From assembly GCA_024642705.1 (NCBI GenBank), contig JAHEAQ010000003.1, forward strand, positions 103,067 to 147,369: a stretch of 44,303 bases of DNA, written 5' to 3'. This document shows, piece after piece, positions 10,149 through 17,628 of the stretch. Source of the stretch: Bacteroidota bacterium (GTDB taxonomy: Bacteria > Bacteroidota > Bacteroidia > Chitinophagales > Saprospiraceae). Below the pieces are notes generated by a model. That model searched no databases, was not told the origin of the DNA, and was given only the letters and a program-made list of their open reading frames with translations. The number at the start of each line of letters is the position of its first letter. Positions within the stretch are counted from its first letter, which is position 1. Position numbers and translations under genes: made by a program.

Positions 10149-11207
10149 ATGCAAGACATCGAGAAAATAGCATTGCTAATTAATCTAGGTTCACCAGAAT
10201 CTACAAAAGTTAAAGATATAAGGAAATATTTGGATGAATTCCTTATGGATGAGAGAGTCATTGATTTAGCATATTGGAAAAGGGCCTTAATTGTAAAAGG
10301 GATTATTTTAAACTTTAGGCCCAAAAAGAGCGCAAAGGCATACCAATCGATTTGGTGGGAAGAAGGTTCTCCATTAATAGTCATTAGTAAAAGAATGCAA
10401 GAAAAGGTTCAAAAACATGCCGACATTCCTGTACATCTTGCAATGAGGTATGGAAATCCTTCAATAAATTCTGTTCTTAAAGAGGTGCACGCAAATTATT
10501 CAGGACTCAAAGAAATATTATTAATTCCGTTATATCCCCATTACGCAATGAGTTCTTATGAAACCGTTGTAGCTAAAACAATAGAAGAATTAGCAAAAAT
10601 ATCTCATGATATTAAGCTTAACATTATGCCTCCATTTTACGACAACAAGGATTATATAAACTTGCTTGCTAAAAGTATTGAAAAATATAATCCTTCTTCT
10701 TATGATCGAGTATTGTTTAGTTACCATGGGATTCCCGAAAGACATGTCAAAAAATCAGACCCTTCAGGCGAGCATTGTTTAACAGTCGCGAACTGTTGCG
10801 AAAAAAACCATCCTTGTCATAAATTCTGTTATAGGCATCAAACACTGAGTACTACTAAATTTGTGGCTTCTGAACTAAATCTTGAAAAAAATAAATACAG
10901 TACAAGCTACCAATCAAGATTGGGAAATAACCCTTGGTTAGAGCCATTTACAGATAAAACTTTAACTTTATTGCCATCCCAAGGCGTGAAAAAATTGCTC
11001 ATTATTTGTCCTGCTTTTGTCTCAGACTGTTTGGAAACATTAGAAGAAATAGCTTTAGAAGGCAAAGAAATTTTCATGCAGAATGGAGGGGAGATTTTTA
11101 AAGTTGTTCCTTGCTTAAATGATGATGAAGATTGGGCCAAATTAATGGCCAAATGGATAAATACATTTGATCCTAAACTCACCAAAGGTGCAGAAAATAT
11201 TCTCTAA
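10149..11207 (+). CDS. hemH: Ferrochelatase with a cysteine-rich insert
   Basis: HemH inserts Fe(II) into protoporphyrin IX, the last step of protoheme synthesis. The 352-residue protein has LLINLGSPES at the N-terminus, the SYHGIPERHV motif with the catalytic histidine, SYQSRLG, and the C-terminal CPAFVSDCLETLEEI. After the histidine motif there is an insert with Cys210, Cys216, Cys217, Cys223 and Cys227 in CLTVANCCEKNHPC-type spacing. Some bacterial ferrochelatases bind a [2Fe-2S] cluster through internal cysteines, so a cluster is possible here, but this is inferred. The gene starts a plus-strand pair with hemG and diverges from hemA. Confidence 0.96.
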   Translation: MQDIEKIALLINLGSPESTKVKDIRKYLDEFLMDERVIDLAYWKRALIVKGIILNFRPKKSAKAYQSIWWEEGSPLIVISKRMQEKVQKHADIPVHLAMRYGNPSINSVLKEVHANYSGLKEILLIPLYPHYAMSSYETVVAKTIEELAKISHDIKLNIMPPFYDNKDYINLLAKSIEKYNPSSYDRVLFSYHGIPERHVKKSDPSGEHCLTVANCCEKNHPCHKFCYRHQTLSTTKFVASELNLEKNKYSTSYQSRLGNNPWLEPFTDKTLTLLPSQGVKKLLIICPAFVSDCLETLEEIALEGKEIFMQNGGEIFKVVPCLNDDEDWAKLMAKWINTFDPKLTKGAENIL

Positions 11208-12525
11208 ATATATTGTTCTCGGAGGAGGAATCAGCGGGCTTACGCTTGCAAATGAACTAAAAACATCGGGAAAGCAAGTTTTATTGATTGAGAAAAACCA
11301 ATTTCCAGGAGGGGTGCTGCAAAGCTTAACCATTCAGGAGCAAATCTGGGATCGCGCAGCGCATACTATAGCAGTTGACAACGAACTTAATTTATTTTTT
11401 GAGAAGTATAACCTTAATTCAATACTTCTCAATCCTTCCCCAGTTTCAAGAATTCGGATGCTCAATATTTCAGGGAAAATTAAAAAAATTCCTACACATC
11501 CATTCAAAATACTTAGTGCTTCGTTTCTAAGTTTTAATGCAAAAATGGAATTGATTAAGGAATTTTGGAAAAAACCCATACCTTCTGAAAATCCCACTGT
11601 TTATGAACTTTTTAGCTATCATTTCGGACAAGAAATTACACGAAATATCATAAGTTCAGTTTTTTCAGGCATTTATGCAGGAGATATTGAACGTATGGAA
11701 ATGAGGGCTGCAATGCCATCCATACTTGAACTGGAACGTGAACACGGTAGCATATTGAAAGGAATGTTTAAATCATTAAAAAACAAACCTCGAAGAAAAA
11801 TTATAGGAATAAAAGGAGGAACTTTCGAACTATGTAAAAAGTTAGCAAATTTGCTGGATCAAGTCATTTATGATGAAGAAATAGTCAGAATTCAACCATT
11901 AAATGAAGGTTTTTACCTTTTTGGTAAAGATCATTATCACTGTGAGTATTTGATTTCTGCACTCCCAAGCTATAATTTAGCCTCATTGGTATCGAGTTTT
12001 GATAATAAATTAGGACTTCTGCTTGAGAAGATAAGTTACTCACCTGTAATCCTTTTGCATGTGGCATATAAAAATATTCAGACAAAAATTTCGACCAAAT
12101 CATTTGGATTTTTATGCAGTCAGTATCATTCTCCATATTTCAGAGGAGCTATTTTTAATTCTTCCATTTTTCCTGAAAGAGTGAATAAAAATAATTCAAC
12201 TTTCTCAATATTTATAAGTCCAGATACTAAATGGCTTCAAAACAAAGCACTTTTAGAGAAAAATATCGAAAAAATAATAAATACATTTTCCCAATTAATG
12301 GGAATTCAAGAGCAACCTTTCATTTTGGAAAAAACAATATGGAAAAAAGGAATTCCTCAATTCAATTATCCATACTTAAATACTAAAGAGCAAATATTTC
12401 TAAAAATGGAGACTACTAAGAATTTTTATTTGAGTGGTTCATATATTTCGGGAGTTTCGGTTTCTGATTGTATCAAATATAATTCAGCCTTGGCTATAGA
12501 TCTAATCAGAAAGGAAAATGACTAA
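11188..12525 (+). CDS. hemG: Protoporphyrinogen oxidase (HemY-type FAD enzyme)
   Basis: This FAD-dependent oxidase converts protoporphyrinogen IX to protoporphyrin IX, feeding HemH directly. The dinucleotide-binding motif VLGGGISGLTLANEL is at the very N-terminus, followed by the acidic ribose-binding LIEKN. Near the C-terminus, YLSGSYISGVSVSDCI is the second FAD-contact motif of amine-oxidase-like proteins. The GTG at 11188 gives an eight-residue lead to the FAD motif and overlaps the hemH end by 20 bases. A TTG at 11167 would add seven residues and is the alternative. The symbol hemG is used for the activity; the fold is that of HemY, not of the flavodoxin-type E. coli HemG. Confidence 0.92.
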   Translation: MQKIFSKYIVLGGGISGLTLANELKTSGKQVLLIEKNQFPGGVLQSLTIQEQIWDRAAHTIAVDNELNLFFEKYNLNSILLNPSPVSRIRMLNISGKIKKIPTHPFKILSASFLSFNAKMELIKEFWKKPIPSENPTVYELFSYHFGQEITRNIISSVFSGIYAGDIERMEMRAAMPSILELEREHGSILKGMFKSLKNKPRRKIIGIKGGTFELCKKLANLLDQVIYDEEIVRIQPLNEGFYLFGKDHYHCEYLISALPSYNLASLVSSFDNKLGLLLEKISYSPVILLHVAYKNIQTKISTKSFGFLCSQYHSPYFRGAIFNSSIFPERVNKNNSTFSIFISPDTKWLQNKALLEKNIEKIINTFSQLMGIQEQPFILEKTIWKKGIPQFNYPYLNTKEQIFLKMETTKNFYLSGSYISGVSVSDCIKYNSALAIDLIRKEND

Positions 12526-12534
12526 CTAATTGTA

Positions 12535-12570
12535 TTTCTTATTTTAATTAATAAGAAACTAAGATTTTTT
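12535..12570 (+). terminator. Likely terminator after hemH-hemG
   Basis: A perfect 9-base inverted repeat (TTTCTTATT and AATAAGAAA) with a 6-base loop begins ten bases after the hemG stop. It is followed six bases later by a run of six T. The stem is AT-rich and therefore weak, but the position is right. Confidence 0.4.
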
Positions 12571-12796
12571 CATTAAGTCTAAAATCTCTTCCGAGGACTA
12601 TTGCATAAAAATATCCAATAAAATCTTTTTTAATTGATCAATTCAATTTTGAAGAAACGAATTTCCACTTAAAGATTGTTAATATTGAATATTTTCATAC
12701 TGTTACTTGATGATTTTTCAAATAAAAACCCCATATTTGTTGGTAATTGTATTAAATTTTAGATCACTTTCATAATTTTTTTAAACTAGTCTAAAA
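12571..12796. other. Intergenic region upstream of odhB
   Basis: AT-rich gap between the hemG terminator and odhB. A CATATTTG at 12732-12739 (one mismatch to TAnnTTTG) with a TTG 22 bases upstream (12707-12709) is the best promoter candidate for odhB. No open reading frame with a convincing start was seen. Confidence 0.3.
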
Positions 12797-14035
12797 ATGA
12801 GCATCGTTGAAATGAAAGTTCCCACTATTGGGGAATCAATAACTGAAGTAACCTTATCGCAATGGCTGAAATCTAATGGTGAATTTATCAACTTAGATGA
12901 GCCTATCTGTGAATTCGAATCTGATAAAGCTACTTTGGAATTTCCAGCAGAAGCTTCAGGAAAATTAATTCACGTTGCAAAAGAAGGCGACGACCTCGAA
13001 ATTGGAGCCCTTGTTGCTAGAATTGATACTAGTTTTGCCCCTCCACAAAATATAGAAAATGAAAAGCTTGAAGATGCTCCAGTAGCTGCAGAATCACCTT
13101 TAAAAGGTGAAGTCAAATCAGAAAATTATGCATCAGGACATCCGTCACCTGCAGCTGCAAAAATACTAAGAGAAGAAAATATTGATCCTTCTAATGTCAG
13201 CGGAACTGGAAAAGATGGCAGAATTACTAAGGAAGATGCCACCAAAGCTGTGGCAAGTCCTCCAGCAGAAAAAGCAAAACTTCCTGTTTCTGATGAACCT
13301 GTTTACATTCCTGGACCTGTTTCTCATAACTTTAGTAGAAATAAAAGGAGTGAGAAAATGAGTAGAATGAGAAGGACCATTGCAACCAGATTGGTCTCTG
13401 CAAAAAACAACACTGCTATGTTAACTACTTTTAATGAAGTAGATTTATATGAGGTGATGGCACTTCGCGAAAAGTATCAAGATAAATTTGTTGCCAAATA
13501 CGGGATTAAACTTGGATTCATGTCACTTTTTGCCAAAGCATGTGCAAAAGTATTAATGGAAATGCCTGCAGTCAATGCTCAAATAGATGGAAATGATATT
13601 ATTTATCATGATTATGCTGATATTTCCATTGCTATTTCTACTCCAACAGGATTAGTAGTCCCGCCAGTTTACAATGTCGAATCTTTAAATTTTGCTGAAA
13701 TTGAACACAAAATTAAAGAATTGGCAAATAAAGCAAGAAAAGGTACTTTAAGCCTAGAAGAAATGAAAGGAGGAACATTTACCATTACGAATGGTGGAAT
13801 TTTTGGTTCTATGATGAGTACTCCAATTATTAATGAGCCTCAATCAGCTATATTAGGAATGCACACCATCCAACAGAGGCCAGTGGCAATTAATGGAGAA
13901 GTAGTTATTAGGCCAATGATGTATCTTGCAATGTCTTATGATCATAGGGTTATTGATGGAAGCACTTCTGTTACCTTTCTTGTAAAAGTTAAGGCCTTAT
14001 TGGAAGATCCAACCAGTTTATTATTAGATCTATAA
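12797..14035 (+). CDS. odhB: Dihydrolipoyllysine-residue succinyltransferase (2-oxoglutarate dehydrogenase E2)
   Basis: The E2 core of 2-oxoglutarate dehydrogenase transfers succinyl groups from the lipoyl arm to CoA in the TCA cycle. Domains in order: an N-terminal lipoyl domain with the lipoylated lysine in [12 protein letters not shown] (Lys44); a Pro/Ala/Glu-rich linker; a peripheral-subunit-binding domain around [19 protein letters not shown] (about 115-150); and the catalytic domain from about 180, ending with the active-site DHRVIDG motif. Regions such as [17 protein letters not shown] favour succinyl- over acetyltransferase. The E1 gene, usually directly upstream, is absent: the neighbour is hemG. 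A small membrane protein follows after nine bases. Confidence 0.94.
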   Translation: MSIVEMKVPTIGESITEVTLSQWLKSNGEFINLDEPICEFESDKATLEFPAEASGKLIHVAKEGDDLEIGALVARIDTSFAPPQNIENEKLEDAPVAAESPLKGEVKSENYASGHPSPAAAKILREENIDPSNVSGTGKDGRITKEDATKAVASPPAEKAKLPVSDEPVYIPGPVSHNFSRNKRSEKMSRMRRTIATRLVSAKNNTAMLTTFNEVDLYEVMALREKYQDKFVAKYGIKLGFMSLFAKACAKVLMEMPAVNAQIDGNDIIYHDYADISIAISTPTGLVVPPVYNVESLNFAEIEHKIKELANKARKGTLSLEEMKGGTFTITNGGIFGSMMSTPIINEPQSAILGMHTIQQRPVAINGEVVIRPMMYLAMSYDHRVIDGSTSVTFLVKVKALLEDPTSLLLDL

Positions 14036-14044
14036 AAGCATAAA

Positions 14045-14548
14045 ATGACATTAGGAGAATTTTTTGGATTAATGAACCAAAATCCAGCAATAATTATTTT
14101 TTACTTTATTGCCTTGCCTCTTACTGCCTTGCTTGGAATGGTTTTCGGAAAAGGAGAAGGAAACCTTTCTCCTTGGAAGTATTTCTATTGTGCTATAATT
14201 TATCTAGCATGTGTGCCGGGGATTTTCGCAGTCACGCTTAATTTGTATCAGTTCCTTTTTGAAAGACAGCCACTTTCTGAAATGAACATCTACACTCAAA
14301 TTTTACCAATTATTTCCATGATTATCACTTTATACTTGGTGAAAAAAAACGTAAACTTAGACGAGATTCCTGGTTTTGGAAAACTTTCAGCATTGATGGT
14401 CATTATCCTTATATTGTTGGCTATCATGTGGGGATTAGATAGGACCAGACTTATTATGTTTACTGGATTTCCATTTTATTATATAATCCTTTTATTAATC
14501 GTTATGTTCATCATCATTAGACTTGCTTTAAAAAGATTATCTAAATAG
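14045..14548 (+). CDS. Five-helix membrane protein of unknown function
   Basis: I do not recognise the family. The 167-residue product is nearly all hydrophobic, with about five predicted membrane segments (roughly residues 15-34, 46-72, 85-99, 112-130 and 135-161) and short charged loops. The longest is KKNVNLDEIPGFGKL. It begins nine bases after odhB and probably shares its transcript. It ends eleven bases before the convergent stop of the first DUF3667 gene. No catalytic motif or signal peptide is visible. The context gives no clear role beyond co-expression with the E2 subunit. Confidence 0.7.
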   Translation: MTLGEFFGLMNQNPAIIIFYFIALPLTALLGMVFGKGEGNLSPWKYFYCAIIYLACVPGIFAVTLNLYQFLFERQPLSEMNIYTQILPIISMIITLYLVKKNVNLDEIPGFGKLSALMVIILILLAIMWGLDRTRLIMFTGFPFYYIILLLIVMFIIIRLALKRLSK

Positions 14549-14559
14549 ACTTAACATTT

Positions 14560-15612
14560 TTAAAAAAACATAGCTGCTACAATCCCAAATATAAATACAC
14601 AAACCGCTAAGGCTGTAAAAAAGAATCCCCCAATAAATAGGTATTTAATAAAAGTTTTGATCCATGATTGTTGATAATAACGAATAAATGCAATCAACGG
14701 AAATATGAATACAAATAAACCTAACAATGGAAGAATGGAAATATGCCAACCAGTAAAATATATGGTGACTAGCAATAAAGAGGTTGCTAAAAATAAAGTG
14801 GCAAATAAATGAAGTAAAAAAACATAATGTTCAACAAAAAAATGATTTTTACCAATATAAAAAAGTTTTAATATAAATGCAAAAATTGGAATCAAAGCCA
14901 GAAAAAGCCAAGTTAAATTGGCAAAAAAATATTTACCCACAGAGTCCGCATTTCTAGTAATCCTCAAAATTTGTCTTACTATAAATTTTTCATGCCATGC
15001 AGTGATATTATGATTTACGATTACGGAATCTGGATCCATTGTAAACATTTCCTCATTATTCAATTCAATGTTAGTTCTGAATAATCCTATTGTCCTACTC
15101 AACACCTTCAAAGTATCTCTTACATATAAAGTATCTTTATTCAAGACAAAAAATAAATTATTGTATAAAGTATCCATTAACTCAACACCTGGACTTTCCC
15201 TATAAATTTCTTTCTGGTCATTCAATGTTTCTCTAATATTCTTTTTTTGGCCTTCAAGACTGATAACATCAGAACCTAATTTTGTAAGATCTTTTAGAAT
15301 ATAATCTTCAATTTGTAAGGCTGACAATACAAAAAACAACAAGATGACAGATAAAAAATAAATCCTTAACGGGTGATGGTATTTCTGTCTTATCCCCGAG
15401 AAAAAAGCTTTTGTAAGTTTTGCTGGAACAAATAAATGCAGGGTCGTTTTAAAAAATTTATTGTCAATATTAAAAACCGAGTCAAAAAACTCATTTATAA
15501 ATTCAAAGATTTTCATCTTCAAATTTTTATTTTTTTGCCCACATTTCTTGCAATAGAGATGTGATTCATCATTTGATGTTTTGCAATTGGGACAAATGTA
15601 AATTCCTTCCAT
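14560..15612 (-). CDS. DUF3667 membrane protein with N-terminal zinc ribbon (copy 1)
   Basis: The protein starts with a four-cysteine zinc ribbon (Cys7, Cys10, Cys21, Cys24) ending in the DUF3667 hallmark CGQK. An amphipathic part follows (FDSVFNIDNKFFKTTLHLF, then HHPLRIYFLSVILLFF), then a roughly 110-residue soluble loop and four C-terminal membrane helices. The family's function is unknown. A GTG at 15639 would add nine residues; I prefer the ATG at 15612 because it places the zinc ribbon as in the adjacent paralogue. It lies immediately downstream of the paralogue, same strand, 80 bases apart, so the two form a tandem duplication and perhaps a single operon. Confidence 0.8.
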   Translation of the reverse strand: MEGIYICPNCKTSNDESHLYCKKCGQKNKNLKMKIFEFINEFFDSVFNIDNKFFKTTLHLFVPAKLTKAFFSGIRQKYHHPLRIYFLSVILLFFVLSALQIEDYILKDLTKLGSDVISLEGQKKNIRETLNDQKEIYRESPGVELMDTLYNNLFFVLNKDTLYVRDTLKVLSRTIGLFRTNIELNNEEMFTMDPDSVIVNHNITAWHEKFIVRQILRITRNADSVGKYFFANLTWLFLALIPIFAFILKLFYIGKNHFFVEHYVFLLHLFATLFLATSLLLVTIYFTGWHISILPLLGLFVFIFPLIAFIRYYQQSWIKTFIKYLFIGGFFFTALAVCVFIFGIVAAMFF

Positions 15613-15692
15613 AAATAAAAAATTATATTGATATTCCACTATTAATTCAACTTATATGCAAGCTAATTATTTAGCTCTGGACATATAATCGA

Positions 15693-16766
15693 TTAGAATA
15701 AAGCTGCTGTAACCATTAAAAACATTACAAAACATAAAATAAAACTTACCATGAATGAGAAGCCAATTATGAAAAATTTTAAGATTGTCTTTATCCAAGA
15801 TTGTTTATAATAAACTCGAAATGCAATCAAAGGAAAAACAAACATTAATATCACCAATATTGGAAGGATTACTGCTTGAGAAGATTCAAACAATATATAA
15901 ATAGTTAAAAGGAATGAAGAGGATAAAATTAAAGCAGTAAACAAATGAAGGAGGAATACCAAATGTTCTATAAAATATCTCTTCCTCCGCAAATAAAACA
16001 ATTTCATGATAATTGCAAAAACTGGTATTAACGCTAAAAAAAGCCAGGTTAAGTTTGCAAATAAGAATTTATTGAACAAGCCAATATCTCTTGACCCTTT
16101 TAAAATTTGTCTAAGTGTAAGTCGCTGATACCATGTATTTATCCCTTTTGATTCTATAACTTCGTCGATGTCTTGAACGAATAATTCATGATTGGTAAGT
16201 TCTAAACTATCAAATAAAAATTTCAAATTGATCTTCCCAACAGGTAACGTATCTGTAAATTTAAATTTACTGCTATCTAATACAAAATACAACTCTTTGT
16301 ATAATGAATCTAACAAATCAATTCCCGGTTCACCAATATGTTCCATTTGAAAAGAATCCATGGAGGATTTAATAATTTGCTTTTGATCGTCCAATTCCGA
16401 CCTTTTTTCAATAATTCCACCAATATCATTCGTCCCATTAACTTGAAGGATATCTCCTGTTTCCAAAAATGAAAGCACGAAAAAAAATATGATTACAGAT
16501 ACGAAATAAATTCTCAGTGGGTGATAATACTTCTTCCTAACGCCTTCAAAATATTCTTTAGTAAGTCTAGCAGGAACAAATACATTCTTTAGAGTCCAAA
16601 AAAACTTATTGTCAATATTAAAAACGGAATCGGCAAATTCTATAAGGAACTCCCAGATCTTAACTTTAAGAATAACTTTTTTCTGCCCACATTGAATACA
16701 ATAGTTGGCAGCTGAAAGATTTTCAGTATTACAATTTGGACATATATAATTCAACTCTTCAGCCAT
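15693..16766 (-). CDS. DUF3667 membrane protein with N-terminal zinc ribbon (copy 2)
   Basis: This 357-residue paralogue of the next downstream gene has the same layout: a zinc ribbon (Cys9, Cys12, Cys23, Cys26), the NIDNKFFWTLKNVFVPARLTK segment, HPLRIYFVSVIIFFF as the first membrane helix, a polar loop of about 120 residues, and four C-terminal helices. Identity with the neighbour is highest in the N-terminal 100 residues and in the FLFANLTWLFLALIPVFA helix. The intervening loop is much more divergent, which suggests that it sets specificity. The gene is divergent from radC, and the 114-base gap should hold both promoters. Confidence 0.82.
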   Translation of the reverse strand: MAEELNYICPNCNTENLSAANYCIQCGQKKVILKVKIWEFLIEFADSVFNIDNKFFWTLKNVFVPARLTKEYFEGVRKKYYHPLRIYFVSVIIFFFVLSFLETGDILQVNGTNDIGGIIEKRSELDDQKQIIKSSMDSFQMEHIGEPGIDLLDSLYKELYFVLDSSKFKFTDTLPVGKINLKFLFDSLELTNHELFVQDIDEVIESKGINTWYQRLTLRQILKGSRDIGLFNKFLFANLTWLFLALIPVFAIIMKLFYLRRKRYFIEHLVFLLHLFTALILSSSFLLTIYILFESSQAVILPILVILMFVFPLIAFRVYYKQSWIKTILKFFIIGFSFMVSFILCFVMFLMVTAALF

Positions 16767-16880
16767 ATTTTAAAAAAATTAAAAATATTTGAAATTTAAG
16801 GTAACGTTTTTCCATTTTTTTACACTAATACATAGAATGATATTTGAAATTGAATTTTAAATTTTGCTAAAAATAAAAAT

Positions 16881-17561
16881 ATGATTATAAAAGAATGGGC
16901 TTTAGAGGACAGACCTCGCGAAAAACTATACCAAAATGGTCCAAAACAATTAACTAATGCTGAATTGCTCGCAATTATAATTGGTTCTGGCACGAAATCA
17001 TTAAGTGCAGTTGAGCTAGCTAAAAATATTTTATCACACGCCAATAATGATCTAGATCAGTTATCGACCATGAACATTTCGAATATGTGTAAAATAAAAG
17101 GAATTGGCCCGGCTAAAGCCATCACAATAAAAGCGGTTTTGGAATTAGCGAACCGAAAAGGTCAAATTAACCATGTTCACAAAAAGAAAATAACCAGCTC
17201 ACATGATGCTTTTAGGATGTTGCAACCTTCATTTGCTGATCTGAACATTGAAGAATTTTGGGTTTTATTTCTTAATAGAGCTAATAAAGTAATTGGTAAA
17301 AATAAAATTAGTGAAGGTGGAGTTTCTGCTACAGTCGTTGATCCAAAGGTGATATTCCATCACGCATTATCGCATTTTGCAACAGGAATAATACTAGCCC
17401 ACAACCATCCGTCTGGAAATTTAGTCCCCAGTGAACAAGACATTTCTATCACCCAAAAAATAGCAATTTCAGCTAAAAGTTTAGAAATCAATCTTTTTGA
17501 TCATTTGATAATTGCTGGTGGAAGTTATTATAGTTTTGCTGATCAAGGAATGTTAAAATAA
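16881..17561 (+). CDS. radC: RadC-family JAB/MPN-domain protein
   Basis: The 226-residue product has the RadC N-terminal start (IKEWALEDRPREKLYQNGP), a helix-hairpin-helix-like IKGIGPAKA segment (about 75-85), and a C-terminal JAB domain. That domain carries the metalloprotease-like motif HNHPSGNLVPSEQD, with the preceding glutamate in ISEGGVSATVVD. Despite the historical name, a direct DNA-repair role for RadC is not established. The gene is single and convergent with the penicillin-binding protein gene; the 67 bases between the stops contain only AT-rich palindromes. Confidence 0.93.
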   Translation: MIIKEWALEDRPREKLYQNGPKQLTNAELLAIIIGSGTKSLSAVELAKNILSHANNDLDQLSTMNISNMCKIKGIGPAKAITIKAVLELANRKGQINHVHKKKITSSHDAFRMLQPSFADLNIEEFWVLFLNRANKVIGKNKISEGGVSATVVDPKVIFHHALSHFATGIILAHNHPSGNLVPSEQDISITQKIAISAKSLEINLFDHLIIAGGSYYSFADQGMLK

Positions 17562-17628
17562 AAGACAAATTATAAATTCATTGCATCTTTATTTTTCAAT
17601 TAATTGTAAAAGTTAAGTAGAAAATTAA

